DNA of 64,000 nt from Gammaproteobacteria bacterium LSUCC0112 (GCA_004535785.1 SPIB01000001.1:1073637-1137636); one strand, 5' to 3'; positions 53,519 to 63,373 are shown, numbered from the stretch's first letter. Notes: generated by a model not told the origin, from the letters alone. Translations and numbers: made by a program.

Positions 53519-54322
53519 ATGTCGTTAACCCTCCTACGTGATTGGATACAGTCCCCGTTTCGCCACTTCAGGCTGTTTCATCAATTTGTGCGCCAGGAGT
53601 TCAGCGGCCAATTTGCCGGATCTCTTGGTGGTTTTTTATGGCTGTTTGTCACGCCAATTTTTAATATCGCCATTTATTCCTTTGTGTTCAGTGTGGTGTT
53701 CAGGGCACCGGTGCCTGAGAACTTTGGCGATGTGCCCTTTGTGGTCTTTCTGATGATCGGCTACTTACCCTGGTTTGCATTTGCCGATGCCATGGGGCGC
53801 GCCAGCAGTTTGTTGCTCGATAAAGCACCACTGATCACCAAGGTGATGTTTCCAGTGCAATTGATCCCGCTGGTGGGTACCGTGATTCCATTTATGGTGC
53901 ACGGCATTGCCTTTACTGTCTTTCTGCTTTATCTGAGCACTCAGGGTTTGGTTAACAGTGCCTGGTTATGGCTGCCTCTGGCATTTGTGCTGCAGTGCCT
54001 GTTTACCCTCGGTTTGGTGTCTGTATTGTCGGCGTTTTGTGTATTCCTGCGCGATATCCAGCAAATGGTGGCGCTGATGTTGACTGCGTGGTTTTTCCTG
54101 ACCCCCATCATTTATCCCTTGTCTATGTTGCCGGAACAGTTGCAGCCATTGATGATGTTGAATCCCATGCACAGTTTTGTGCAGTTTTATCGGGAAATTA
54201 TTGTACTGGGCGAGTTTTCTCTACCGCATTTTCACGTGATGGTGTTATCCGCTGCCATCAGTTATCTGTTTGGCGGCTGGTTGTTTATGCGTATCAAACA
54301 TGCCTTCGGGGACGTTTTGTAA
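53519..54322 (+). CDS. wzm: Polysaccharide ABC exporter permease (Wzm type)
   Basis: 267 residues with six hydrophobic segments, of the ABC-2 permease family. It opens with an amphipathic stretch (FRLFHQFVRQEFSGQFAGSLGGFLW) and contains FFLTPIIYPLSMLPEQLQPLMMLNPMHSFVQFYRE, the signature of O-antigen and teichoic acid exporters. It moves lipid-linked polysaccharide across the inner membrane. One base separates it from the ATPase gene. Confidence 0.92.
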   Translation: MSLTLLRDWIQSPFRHFRLFHQFVRQEFSGQFAGSLGGFLWLFVTPIFNIAIYSFVFSVVFRAPVPENFGDVPFVVFLMIGYLPWFAFADAMGRASSLLLDKAPLITKVMFPVQLIPLVGTVIPFMVHGIAFTVFLLYLSTQGLVNSAWLWLPLAFVLQCLFTLGLVSVLSAFCVFLRDIQQMVALMLTAWFFLTPIIYPLSMLPEQLQPLMMLNPMHSFVQFYREIIVLGEFSLPHFHVMVLSAAISYLFGGWLFMRIKHAFGDVL

Positions 54323-54323
54323 C

Positions 54324-55529
54324 ATGTTCAGTATCACCGTCGAAAATCTGCAAAAAGACTTCCGCATCTATGCACGGCCACAGGATCGCTTGCTTGAACT
54401 GTTGCTGCGCAAACCACGCCACCGCGTCTTTGAAGCGCTGCATGATGTTTCGTTTAATGTGTTGGAAGGTAAAAGCCTGGGCATCGTGGGTGACAACGGT
54501 GCCGGTAAATCAACCCTGATGAAGCTGCTGGTTGGCACACTGCAACCCAGTGGCGGCAACATCAGCATCAAAGGCCAGGTTGCCGCGTTGCTGGAACTCG
54601 GCGCAGGTTTCCACCCGGAGTTCAGTGGTCGTCGCAATATTTATTTGAATGCGTCACTGCTCGGTGTGCCGGATGACGATATTGTGGCGCTGGAAAACGA
54701 CATCATCGAATTTTCCGAGCTGCGCGATTTTATCGATCAGCCGGTGAAAACCTATTCCTCTGGCATGTATGTGCGGCTGGCATTTTCGATTGCCACCATG
54801 GTGCGCCCGGACGTGCTGGTGATCGATGAGGCGCTGTCGGTTGGAGACATCGCTTTCCAGAAAAAGTGTGTCCAGCGCATGAATGAATTCCGCCAGCAAC
54901 AAAAAACCATGGTGTTCTGCAGTCACTCCATGTACCACGTGCAGGAGCTGTGTGACACCGCGATTTGGCTGGAGCGCGGGCGTATTCGCGAGATCGGCAA
55001 AAGTGAAGACGTGGTGGCGCATTACGAGGATTACTGCAACAGCCAGCGGGTGTATACCAAAGGGCAGGAGCAGGTTCAGGTACATGACTCCGAAGCATCT
55101 GCCGCCGCCAAAGATTGCCGCATCCTGTATACCCGGGTGTTGAATGAGGACGGTGAACCTGTTGATTCGGTCTCGCCCTTACAGAATATTGTGCTGGAAA
55201 TGCAGGTTGAAATGCTCAACGACAATGTGCGTTGTTATTTCGGTTTTGCCATGATGAAGGATCTGGATGCAGTGATGTCATCCTACCTTGCGACAGAGCG
55301 GCCAGAGGTAGAAAACGGCCCGTTCCGCCAAGGCGAAATCATCACAGTTCAGGTCAGGCTGCAGGCCATGACCATGCGTATGGGTGCCTTCCATTTGCTG
55401 GGCGGCGTCGCGGATGAAAGTGGTTTGCTTTGGTATGAAACCAAACTCAGCAAAGAAGTCAAAATCACCGCCAACAAAGGTCTGGGGTCATTTGTGATGG
55501 CCTCGTCATGGTCAGTTAATCGCCGGTAA
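54324..55529 (+). CDS. wzt: Polysaccharide ABC exporter ATPase (Wzt type) with C-terminal domain
   Basis: About 401 residues. The ATPase domain (1-245) has Walker A GDNGAGKSTLMK, the signature YSSGMYVRLAFS and Walker B VLVIDEALSVGD. The C-terminal domain (about 260-400) is a beta sandwich like the one in Wzt that recognises the modified end of a finished O-polysaccharide. The start follows the permease stop as TAACATG; the frame extends further upstream but inside wzm. The last 18 bases overlap the convergent gspK. Confidence 0.92.
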   Translation: MFSITVENLQKDFRIYARPQDRLLELLLRKPRHRVFEALHDVSFNVLEGKSLGIVGDNGAGKSTLMKLLVGTLQPSGGNISIKGQVAALLELGAGFHPEFSGRRNIYLNASLLGVPDDDIVALENDIIEFSELRDFIDQPVKTYSSGMYVRLAFSIATMVRPDVLVIDEALSVGDIAFQKKCVQRMNEFRQQQKTMVFCSHSMYHVQELCDTAIWLERGRIREIGKSEDVVAHYEDYCNSQRVYTKGQEQVQVHDSEASAAAKDCRILYTRVLNEDGEPVDSVSPLQNIVLEMQVEMLNDNVRCYFGFAMMKDLDAVMSSYLATERPEVENGPFRQGEIITVQVRLQAMTMRMGAFHLLGGVADESGLLWYETKLSKEVKITANKGLGSFVMASSWSVNRR

Positions 55530-56543
55530 TTCTCCAATATCGATTCTGGCCGGGGCATAGTCCGGCAGTTGTGCATAAGGATGCACCTTGTAGACCCGCG
55601 GCAGTGTGGCAAATGATCGCACCTCAACCACCTGCAGATAAGCCTGTCTCGCCTCGCTGCTGTCTTCTTCCTCTGTGTACGCATAAATCGAGTAGAAACT
55701 TGAGGTATTGAAGCCAAGCCAGGGTGATACCTCCAGTGTGACCTCGACCGGAATCAACTCCCCCAATTCGGTCAATGTGCGTATGTCGCGTTGCTCCCGG
55801 TACGCAATGATGGTCTCCGTTGCCTCTTCAGTCATCCCCGGCAGCAGCATCAGGGCCTCACGGGTGGCCAGGTTCAGATTCACTGTTGTTGAGTTACCAT
55901 AGATGGTAAAGGCGGCATCGAGATCAACGTCGCTGAACAACTCATCAAAACCCCGGATCAGGCGTAATTCCTCAACCGTATCGAGCTCCTGGTTATTGCG
56001 GGTGGTGTAGGGCGGGTCAAGCTCCGTGTAGTATTCATCTTCAGCACCCGAGGGCAAGGCCGCATCGTTCAGGTCTGTCCAGTCGGACCAGGCCGCCAAC
56101 AATTCCTGCACCTGCCGTGGATCAGCATCCGGACCTCCCAGGCGTTTTTCAATGATGAGTTGCAGTCGATCTCTGGGAATTCTGTTCAGGTTAATTTTAC
56201 CGGCATGATCGTAAATGCGGATGCGGACATTCTCCTCGGCCGGGTAGTGCAAACTCAGGGACTGCCCATTAAATCGATAGGCCGGAATACGCTGCAGCTC
56301 GTCATCGTCAACATTGTCCATCACGCCCAGAGGCACGGGCATGCTCTCCATCATCAATTCCATTTCGGCTTTTCTCACGGCACCCATCAACTGCGCGTGC
56401 GCCAATGTGCCGGTGCGATGATGCAAGGCAGTATTGGCCGACAGACGGATATTGGAGGCGAGCACGGTCACCAGCACCGTGAGCACCACCGCTGTCCATA
56501 ACACCATGATCAGCACCACACCCCGTTGGGAACTGCACCTCAT
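55512..56543 (-). CDS. gspK: Type II secretion minor pseudopilin GspK
   Basis: 343 residues. The prepilin-type N-terminus MRCSSQRGVVLIMVLWTAVVLTV lacks the usual Glu at +5 of the mature protein, as is normal for GspK. The large globular part contains helix-hairpin-helix-like LNLNLATREALMLLPGMTEEATETII. GspK caps the pseudopilus tip with GspI and GspJ. Its start overlaps gspJ by four bases, and it ends the operon. Confidence 0.93.
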   Translation of the reverse strand: MRCSSQRGVVLIMVLWTAVVLTVLVTVLASNIRLSANTALHHRTGTLAHAQLMGAVRKAEMELMMESMPVPLGVMDNVDDDELQRIPAYRFNGQSLSLHYPAEENVRIRIYDHAGKINLNRIPRDRLQLIIEKRLGGPDADPRQVQELLAAWSDWTDLNDAALPSGAEDEYYTELDPPYTTRNNQELDTVEELRLIRGFDELFSDVDLDAAFTIYGNSTTVNLNLATREALMLLPGMTEEATETIIAYREQRDIRTLTELGELIPVEVTLEVSPWLGFNTSSFYSIYAYTEEEDSSEARQAYLQVVEVRSFATLPRVYKVHPYAQLPDYAPARIDIGELPAIN

Positions 56544-57202
56544 TGCAGCATCTCCTGTGTTGGTTGGATGGTGCGGTGCTGCGTGCTGAGAATCGGGGAA
56601 ATGACATCAATGACGTCAGTGCTGTTGTCAGCACCATCATCAATGCGCGTCAAGCGGATGTGCACAGCCAGTGGCAAAGACTGTAAACGCGCGCCATCCC
56701 ATTCCTCGCGCCAGCGCCGCTCAAACTGCAGGTCTTCAAACAGATAAAAAAACTCAGCGCGGTACCCACTGATCAACAACATCGGTTCAGTATCCTGCAG
56801 TCGCTCACCCGGATAGTCACTGAGCGCCGGGGCCAGCTGAAGATACAGCCCCTCATCATTGTCAGAATACAGGCGCCATGCGGTCAGCCCGGGATTTCGT
56901 TGCGGCGACACACTGGACACCCAGGCAAGCTCATCAGCTTGTCCATCAAAGTAGACTTCCCGCCCCAGTGTTTCAAGATTGCGATAACTGTGCGGAAACG
57001 CGCCTTGCAAGGCTCTTTCCAACTGCAACAAGGCGGTACTTTGATCCAATGTTCGCTCAAGGCCTTCGGCGTTGATGTCCCAGTCGCGCACAACACCGTA
57101 CACCCCTGCGGTCAGCATGCTGAGCAACATGGCAGTCAACGACAACGCAATGAGGATTTCGAGCAGGGTAAAACCACGTTGAGTCGGATAAGCGCGTATC
57201 AT
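56540..57202 (-). CDS. gspJ: Type II secretion minor pseudopilin GspJ
   Basis: 220 residues with the prepilin signature QRGFTLLEILIALSLTAMLLSML. The cleavage site is after Gly and Glu is at +5. The remainder is a beta-rich globular domain. It overlaps gspI and gspK by four bases each, so the three are translationally coupled. Confidence 0.92.
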   Translation of the reverse strand: MIRAYPTQRGFTLLEILIALSLTAMLLSMLTAGVYGVVRDWDINAEGLERTLDQSTALLQLERALQGAFPHSYRNLETLGREVYFDGQADELAWVSSVSPQRNPGLTAWRLYSDNDEGLYLQLAPALSDYPGERLQDTEPMLLISGYRAEFFYLFEDLQFERRWREEWDGARLQSLPLAVHIRLTRIDDGADNSTDVIDVISPILSTQHRTIQPTQEMLQ

Positions 57203-57600
57203 CGCGGCAAATCGGAGCGTGTCCAGCGCACCGCCTCAATGGTTTCATCTGTCAGGGAATCTCGCACTTCATACAGTTGCAGCAGGTCATTCATCGGCGC
57301 CGTTCGACGCTCGGCATCCGGCAACAACTCCAGACCCTCGATGATAAAACGGTCGTCTTCAATGGCCGGCTCAAAATCACGGAATTCATTGTCCAGCAGC
57401 GCTTGGTTGACAGCTGCACGGGCTGCCGTGCTGCTCTGCAAACTCTGTTGTGCCCTGACCGCCAACTGTTTGCTACCTGCCGACAAGGTAAACAATCCAC
57501 CCATCACCATCGCGGTGATCGTCAAGGCAATCATGACCTCCAGCAAGGTAAAACCAAGTTGCTGTGTCATTTTGCTCATGTTGTTATTCATCGCGGACAT
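57199..57600 (-). CDS. gspI: Type II secretion minor pseudopilin GspI
   Basis: 133 residues with the prepilin signature QLGFTLLEVMIALTITAMVMG. Three in-frame ATGs lie in the first eleven codons, so the exact start is uncertain. It overlaps gspH by 17 bases and gspJ by four. GspI nucleates the pseudopilus tip. Confidence 0.92.
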   Translation of the reverse strand: MSAMNNNMSKMTQQLGFTLLEVMIALTITAMVMGGLFTLSAGSKQLAVRAQQSLQSSTAARAAVNQALLDNEFRDFEPAIEDDRFIIEGLELLPDAERRTAPMNDLLQLYEVRDSLTDETIEAVRWTRSDLPR

Positions 57601-58081
57601 TCACTCGGCCCGAGAACGGATCGATTTCAACAATCCGCATTCGCTGATTCTGCCTAAACGATAATTCACCACCGGTACTGCCACCTTCCGGGAAAAAGCT
57701 GATGACCAGCTGCTCCTGCACTGGCTGCAGGGATTGGGTGCTGCTGGCGTACCAAAGCTCCAGATCATCTGATTGCCAGCGGCCTGTCATCGCTGATTGC
57801 GAGGTTGATTGCAGGTTGTCAGGCTCGTCCGGCTGATTAGCGTCGTCTGTCATCCGAAACTCAACCTGCGTCATCTGGCCATGAACCACTGCCATGCGAC
57901 GGGCATTGTTCAACAACCCGGTGGCCTGACGTACCTGCGCGTTAAAGCTTGGGGCATCCAACGACCGCAGTGCGGGTACGGCCAGTGTCGCCAACATGCC
58001 CAGTATGCCAAGCACCAACAACAGCTCCAGCAAGGTGAAACCGTGCTGTGTTGCCGACTTAGCCGCCGATATCCGCGTCAT
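57584..58081 (-). CDS. gspH: Type II secretion minor pseudopilin GspH
   Basis: About 165 residues, prepilin signature QHGFTLLELLLVLGILGMLATLAVPALRS. ATG 58081 with GGAG close upstream is preferred to the more distal 58111. Its start lies inside the end of gspG, which couples their translation. The C-terminal part (ISFFPEGGSTGGELSF) is typical of GspH. Confidence 0.9.
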   Translation of the reverse strand: MTRISAAKSATQHGFTLLELLLVLGILGMLATLAVPALRSLDAPSFNAQVRQATGLLNNARRMAVVHGQMTQVEFRMTDDANQPDEPDNLQSTSQSAMTGRWQSDDLELWYASSTQSLQPVQEQLVISFFPEGGSTGGELSFRQNQRMRIVEIDPFSGRVNVRDE

Positions 58082-58466
58082 TGCCCTCTCCGCCTTCGCG
58101 GCCATCGGCACCGTAAGACTTTAAGGTGAAGCTGCGGCCATCGCTGTCGTAGACATACGCGTTACCCCAGGGATCCAGAGGCACGTCGCCTCGCAAATAG
58201 GGTCCATTCCAGGCGGCCCGAGCGCCACTGCTGCGCACCAGCTGCTCAAGATCATCCGGGTACTGTCCCATGTCAAGACGATAGGCATCCAGCGCACTGC
58301 CCAATGAGGAAATCTGGGATAACACGGCATCACGGCGTGCACTGTCTGCCTGATTAAATAAGTTGGGTGCCACCATAACCGCCAACATAGCGAGAATCGC
58401 CATGACAATCAGCAGCTCGATGATGGTAAAACCTTTGGCAGCGTGATGCCGGGTGTGCGTGTTCAT
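58059..58466 (-). CDS. gspG: Type II secretion major pseudopilin GspG
   Basis: About 135 residues. Prepilin signature AKGFTIIELLIVMAILAMLAVMVAPNL, then the conserved LDAYRLDMGQYPDDLEQLV. Calcium-site and C-terminal features (DPWGNAYVYDSDGR, LKSYGADGREGGEGNDADI) mark the major subunit. ATG 58466 has GAGGA eight bases upstream; the frame extends to 58505 without such support. Confidence 0.95.
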   Translation of the reverse strand: MNTHTRHHAAKGFTIIELLIVMAILAMLAVMVAPNLFNQADSARRDAVLSQISSLGSALDAYRLDMGQYPDDLEQLVRSSGARAAWNGPYLRGDVPLDPWGNAYVYDSDGRSFTLKSYGADGREGGEGNDADIGG

Positions 58467-58510
58467 ACTGTTTTCCTCAAAAAAATCCTGTATGGGAATC
58501 TGCATGTATT

Positions 58511-60643
58511 TTATTGGCCATCAATCAATTCTGCCGCCATTTCAAAGCGACTCAGTATTGCTCTGAAATTGGCATCATTCTGGGAATTGAGATTAACAAT
58601 CTCCGGGCGCAACACAATAAACAACTCACGACGTTCATTGTTATCGCGCTGATAACTGAACAGGCGCCCAAGTCCGGGCACGCGGTTCAGACCCGGCACG
58701 CCGGTGTTAAACGAATTATTGGAGCTCTGGATCAGACCGCCCAGCACCACGTTTTCGCCATCCCGCACCACCACGGTTGTTTCAATTTCCTGATTTTCAA
58801 ATATCGGATTGTTACCCACACCAGAAGATTCCGAGACTGACGACAATTCCTGTCGGATGGTCAGGTTTACTACACCGTCATCATTGATGCGTGGGGTTAT
58901 ATTCAGCTCAATACCCGTTGGCCGGTATTGGATGTTCGTCGTTGAAGAGCCGCCGACACCGATCGTTTCACCCAGTTGAACAGGCACCTCAGCACCTATC
59001 CGTATCAATCCTTCCATATTGTTGATCACAGTTAACGACGGGCGAGCCAGCAAGCGAACATCATTGTTAACCGCAATAGCCTCAAGTGTTGCATCCACTC
59101 GCGCGGCGCCGTCGATGAAGGCGCGGTTAAACAGCAGACCGCCAAGCCCCGATGTTTCTCCCGTTCTTGGTGTGGGCAAAAAACCGGTACTGACGTTGGT
59201 GACACTGCCAGAGGCCGCGTTTTCAAGCACACGTGACCAATCCACGCCAAATGACGAGTCATCACTCAATACAATCTGCGCGATAACGGCATTGATCATT
59301 ACCTGCAAGGGTGCCACGTCCAGTTGACTGATGGTTGCCAGCAATTGGCGGTAATCGCGCGGATTGGCGCGAATCAGCAAGCTATTGGTTGGTTCATCAG
59401 CCACTATGGTGACTTGAATATTGGCCGAGATGGCCACGCTAACTGCATTCGCCGCTGTTGACGGCATTGCTGAGGTAAACGCTGAGTCTATAATCGTGAC
59501 CAATGGGTTGGCAGGATCTGCGGCCTGCGCGGATTCAGTCAACAGCCCGCTGGGTTCAGCGCTTTCTTCTCGCTGAAACACTTCAGTTAGCGTGGTAGCC
59601 AGATCAACTGCGTTCAGATTTTTTACCCGGTATTGAAACAGTTGTTCCGCCTGCTCCTGACGATCTGCATCCAGAATACGTATCCAGCGCGTGATTTCAT
59701 CAAACCCGCGTGTTGCCGGCGCTGTCACCAACAAGGCATTGATGCGATCCAGACCCTGCACCTGATAAGCCGGTGACGCACCTTCAATCAAGGTCAACAA
59801 GTCTTTTAACTCTTGTGCAACATCAGTAGCACTGGCGTTACTCAGCGGATACAGCTGTATGCCTTGATTCTGGAACGGGTCATCGTCTATCAGGTCCAAC
59901 AGTTCGTTGACCCGGGTCAACTGGGCCGGTGTGGCGGTCACCGCCACCGTGTTGCTGTTGGCGATGCGCGTTACCGAGCCATCCGGTTGCAACAACGGCG
60001 CCAGCAATTCAATGGCCGATGCCGATGACACATGAGTCAGGGGTGTAATTTGCATGACCCGTGATGAAATACCCGTGACATCTGGTGTCGTAATTTCCAA
60101 GGGTATATTGGTTACCGCTTTACGGGCGTACCAGACATTACCTACCTGTTCCAACAAAATGCCATTTTCGCGCACCAACAAGCGGAGGAGGGGCCAGATG
60201 TCCTGATAATTTAACGGGCGGTTCTGGGCAGTACGCAAACTGACCTTGTCTGCGATGATGGGATCAATCACCATGGAGATATCCAATGTATCTGCGAGCT
60301 CCGCGAGGATGTCACGCAAGTCCGCCTGTTCGTAGTTCAAGGCAACAATATCTTCTGAAGGCTGTTGTACCGGCGCAGGGGCGACTTCACGGTAGGGCTG
60401 AATGCCCGAGCGTCGGCCATCTCTGTTGATTTCATCGATCAGGGCTATGCGCTCATTATCAATTTGTTCGTCGCCCACGGCCAAGAGTTCAATACCGGAT
60501 GCAGTGCTGCTTGCAGCGACCGCAGATGACTGTCGTGGCTGCAACTCCGGAATCAGGTCACCTTGTTGAGCATCAAATGCCGCGCAGGACGCCAGGCCGA
60601 TTGCCAGCCCCAACAGGCTCATGTTTTTGAGCGTTCCTTTCAC
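58511..60643 (-). CDS. gspD: Type II secretion secretin GspD, apparent lipoprotein
   Basis: About 710 residues. The start at GTG 60643 has GAGGAG upstream and gives a lipoprotein signal with the lipobox LASC and Cys at residue 20, followed by Ala, so outer-membrane sorting is expected. N0-N3 ring domains (about 100-420) precede the secretin barrel with VPVQLGETIGVGG, RPTGIELNITPRI and VVRDGENVVLGGLIQSS. Most GspD proteins have an ordinary signal peptide and need a pilotin; a lipidated secretin is known from HxcQ of Pseudomonas aeruginosa. No pilotin or gspC gene is adjacent. Confidence 0.93.
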   Translation of the reverse strand: MKGTLKNMSLLGLAIGLASCAAFDAQQGDLIPELQPRQSSAVAASSTASGIELLAVGDEQIDNERIALIDEINRDGRRSGIQPYREVAPAPVQQPSEDIVALNYEQADLRDILAELADTLDISMVIDPIIADKVSLRTAQNRPLNYQDIWPLLRLLVRENGILLEQVGNVWYARKAVTNIPLEITTPDVTGISSRVMQITPLTHVSSASAIELLAPLLQPDGSVTRIANSNTVAVTATPAQLTRVNELLDLIDDDPFQNQGIQLYPLSNASATDVAQELKDLLTLIEGASPAYQVQGLDRINALLVTAPATRGFDEITRWIRILDADRQEQAEQLFQYRVKNLNAVDLATTLTEVFQREESAEPSGLLTESAQAADPANPLVTIIDSAFTSAMPSTAANAVSVAISANIQVTIVADEPTNSLLIRANPRDYRQLLATISQLDVAPLQVMINAVIAQIVLSDDSSFGVDWSRVLENAASGSVTNVSTGFLPTPRTGETSGLGGLLFNRAFIDGAARVDATLEAIAVNNDVRLLARPSLTVINNMEGLIRIGAEVPVQLGETIGVGGSSTTNIQYRPTGIELNITPRINDDGVVNLTIRQELSSVSESSGVGNNPIFENQEIETTVVVRDGENVVLGGLIQSSNNSFNTGVPGLNRVPGLGRLFSYQRDNNERRELFIVLRPEIVNLNSQNDANFRAILSRFEMAAELIDGQ

Positions 60644-60689
60644 CTTGTTTACTCCTCTGAGCGCACTGTCTGTCATTTGATTTGCACCA

Positions 60690-61901
60690 TCAAAACTGCA
60701 CAGCATTCATACTGAAAACGGCAGACAGCATGGTGATGGTGATGCCACCAACCGCTATCCCCAACAAAAGTATCAACCCTGGCTGTAAGGCAGCGACCAG
60801 TCTGTTCATCTGGTTTTTGACAGATTGGTCAAAGGTTGCCGCCGTTTTCAGCAAGATACTGGCTGTGCGCCCCGACTCCTCGCCCACGCTGACCAGTTGA
60901 TGCAGCAAAGTGGGGAAAGCGCCTGTCTTTTCGAGTGCAGCACCCAAGCCTGAACCGCCCCGTACATCTTCTTCCACCTGCCCCAGTAAACGCACGAGTT
61001 CTGCATTCACCAAGACTTCCCGGGACACACGTAACGCACGAATCAAAGGGATGCCCGCAGCCATCAACGCACCGAGAGTACGCGCAAATACAGCGCAATC
61101 GCGAAACAACAGAAGCTGTCCCAGAAATGGCGTTTTTAGCAAGCTGGCATGTTTGGCCAGGCGGCGCGCTGGATCGGCGTCCAGCCAACGCCACCAGGCG
61201 ACGGCCGCAATCACTGATAACACCAATAACCAGCCCCATTGACTGACAAAGGTGCTGAGTGACAATAAAAATGCAGCCGATGCAGGCACATCCGTCCCCG
61301 CATCTTCAAACATAACAGCAAACTGCGGTATAACAAAAACCAGCAACAACGCGACCGACACAACGCCAGTGACCAGCAACACAATCGGATACACCATGGC
61401 GGAGATAATTGCCTGTCGATTGCGAGCGCTGGTTTCCAGAAAATCTGCCAGATCCGGCAATAATTGATGCAGGATGCCACCTTCTTCTCCTGCACGCACA
61501 ATATTGACGTACATTCTGGAAAACACATCCGGGCGGGTTTCCATCGCATCAGCGAGGCCTTTGCCTTCTTTCACTTCACGGCGCAGCCCTGCAACCAGTG
61601 TTTGCATGGCCTCTGATTCGGTGATGCCTTCAAGCATTCGCAGTGCTTTATCTAGAGGAACTCGCGCATCAACCAGCGTTCGCAGCCCGGTGGTAAAGTC
61701 CATCAAGTCAGATGTTTTTACTTTGCCAAGCCGGGTTCGCGCTTGTCGCGCGGCCAGTTTGGTTTCGGTCAACTTGACCGGTGTCAGCTTTCTTGCCTGC
61801 AACTGGCGAATTGCATCGCGCTCGGACTCTGCAGATATCTCACCTTGCAAGGAATGTCCCTGATTATCCATCGCCTGATAGGAAAAATGCGTCAGACTCA
61901 T
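60690..61901 (-). CDS. gspF: Type II secretion inner-membrane protein GspF
   Basis: 403 residues, three membrane helices and two repeated cytoplasmic domains. Signatures are FSYQAMDNQGHSLQGEISAESERDA at the start, PDVFSRMYVNIVRAGEEGG and FPTLLHQLVSVGEESGRT. It forms the platform on which GspE drives pseudopilus assembly. It overlaps gspE by four bases. Confidence 0.95.
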   Translation of the reverse strand: MSLTHFSYQAMDNQGHSLQGEISAESERDAIRQLQARKLTPVKLTETKLAARQARTRLGKVKTSDLMDFTTGLRTLVDARVPLDKALRMLEGITESEAMQTLVAGLRREVKEGKGLADAMETRPDVFSRMYVNIVRAGEEGGILHQLLPDLADFLETSARNRQAIISAMVYPIVLLVTGVVSVALLLVFVIPQFAVMFEDAGTDVPASAAFLLSLSTFVSQWGWLLVLSVIAAVAWWRWLDADPARRLAKHASLLKTPFLGQLLLFRDCAVFARTLGALMAAGIPLIRALRVSREVLVNAELVRLLGQVEEDVRGGSGLGAALEKTGAFPTLLHQLVSVGEESGRTASILLKTAATFDQSVKNQMNRLVAALQPGLILLLGIAVGGITITMLSAVFSMNAVQF

Positions 61902-63370
61902 ATCGCGGCACCCGCTCGAGTCACTCGCACAACTTCTTCCGGGGTCGTCATGCCTGCTGCCAGTTTTTCAAGCGCATCCTCACGCAAGGTTTTCATGCCT
62001 TCGCGAATCGCTTGCGCGCGGATGATATTGGCATCTGCTCCCACGGCGATTTCATGACGGATTGCGTCGCTCATGACCAGCAGCTCATACAGCCCGATTC
62101 GACCACGATAGCCTGTTTCACCGCAGCGCTCACATCCGGTGCCTTTGCGCGCCAGAGGATAGTCGCTGGCACTCACTTGCAATACCTGCGCTTCGTCTAC
62201 CGTTAACGTATGAGATTTGGCGCAGTGATTGCAGATTCGCCGCACCAGACGTTGCGCCTGAATACATAACAGGCTCGAGCTGATCAGATAGGATTCCACA
62301 CCCATATCCTGCAGACGCGTGATCGCCGCAGCGGCATCATTTGTGTGCAAGGTAGAAAATACCAGATGCCCGGTCAGAGCCGACTCAATCGCGATATCTG
62401 CCGTTTCGTGATCCCGGATTTCACCCACCATAATGACATCCGGATCCTGACGTACAATGGAGCGCAGCCCAGCAGCAAAATTCAAACCGATGGCAGCATT
62501 TGCCTGAATTTGAGTCACACCCTCCAACTGATATTCAACCGGATCCTCAACGGTGATGATTTTGCTGCGCTGGTTGTTGATCTTTTCAAGCGTTGCATAC
62601 AACGTAGTCGTTTTACCGCTGCCAGTCGGCCCGGTGATCAGAATCATGCCGTGCGGCTGGTTGATCAGATTCTGGTAGGTTGACAAGATATTTTCCGGCA
62701 TCCCCAATTGCTGCAGACTGACAGCGGTATCGCTGCGATCAAGAATACGCAATACGATGGACTCACCATGCACGCCCGGCAGAGTGGATACGCGCATGTC
62801 GAGATTTCTGGCACCCAGTCGATAGTCAATACGGCCGTCTTGTGGCAATCGTTTTTCGCCAATATCAAGGCGTGCCATCAGTTTTAACCGGGAAGCCACG
62901 GCAGTGCTGATTCGGGCCGGCAATCGATCGAGGCGCTGCATAATGCCATCCACCCGGCATCGCACATCCAGATACTCTTCCCCCGGTTCAAAATGGATAT
63001 CGCTGGCGTTCAGATCCAGCGCCCGCGCAAACATATGATTCACCAGACGTATGATCGGTGCTTCGGAGGCCAGATCCTTGAGCGCTTCGTCATCTTCAAA
63101 ACCAGACACCATCAGATCATCAGTACCGGCATCGATGGTCGGTGAAAGTTCTGCACGCCAGTGCCTGAGCAGGCGTTTGACTTCATCGTTCTCGGACGGC
63201 CGGAATCGTACGCCTGCATCCACAACGAAGCGGATCCGGCTGCGCAACTGACTGTCAGGGGCTGTTTCGTAGACAAGTTCCTTTGACTGAACAAAATCCA
63301 ATGCGGGGGCGATGCCTGCTGGTTCCAGCAATTGTGTAAACACCGATAAAGTGACTGGCGACGTTGTCAT
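61898..63370 (-). CDS. gspE: Type II secretion ATPase GspE
   Basis: 490 residues. A short N1E-like domain (1-95) is followed by the ATPase: Walker A GPTGSGKTTTLY (about 248-259), Asp box ITVEDPVEYQLEG, Walker B DVIMVGEIRDHETAD and His box TGHLVFSTLHTNDA. The zinc-binding tetracysteine (CNHC ... CERC) is present, as in GspE rather than in PilT. It powers pseudopilus cycling. Confidence 0.96.
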   Translation of the reverse strand: MTTSPVTLSVFTQLLEPAGIAPALDFVQSKELVYETAPDSQLRSRIRFVVDAGVRFRPSENDEVKRLLRHWRAELSPTIDAGTDDLMVSGFEDDEALKDLASEAPIIRLVNHMFARALDLNASDIHFEPGEEYLDVRCRVDGIMQRLDRLPARISTAVASRLKLMARLDIGEKRLPQDGRIDYRLGARNLDMRVSTLPGVHGESIVLRILDRSDTAVSLQQLGMPENILSTYQNLINQPHGMILITGPTGSGKTTTLYATLEKINNQRSKIITVEDPVEYQLEGVTQIQANAAIGLNFAAGLRSIVRQDPDVIMVGEIRDHETADIAIESALTGHLVFSTLHTNDAAAAITRLQDMGVESYLISSSLLCIQAQRLVRRICNHCAKSHTLTVDEAQVLQVSASDYPLARKGTGCERCGETGYRGRIGLYELLVMSDAIRHEIAVGADANIIRAQAIREGMKTLREDALEKLAAGMTTPEEVVRVTRAGAAI

Positions 63371-63373
63371 GTG

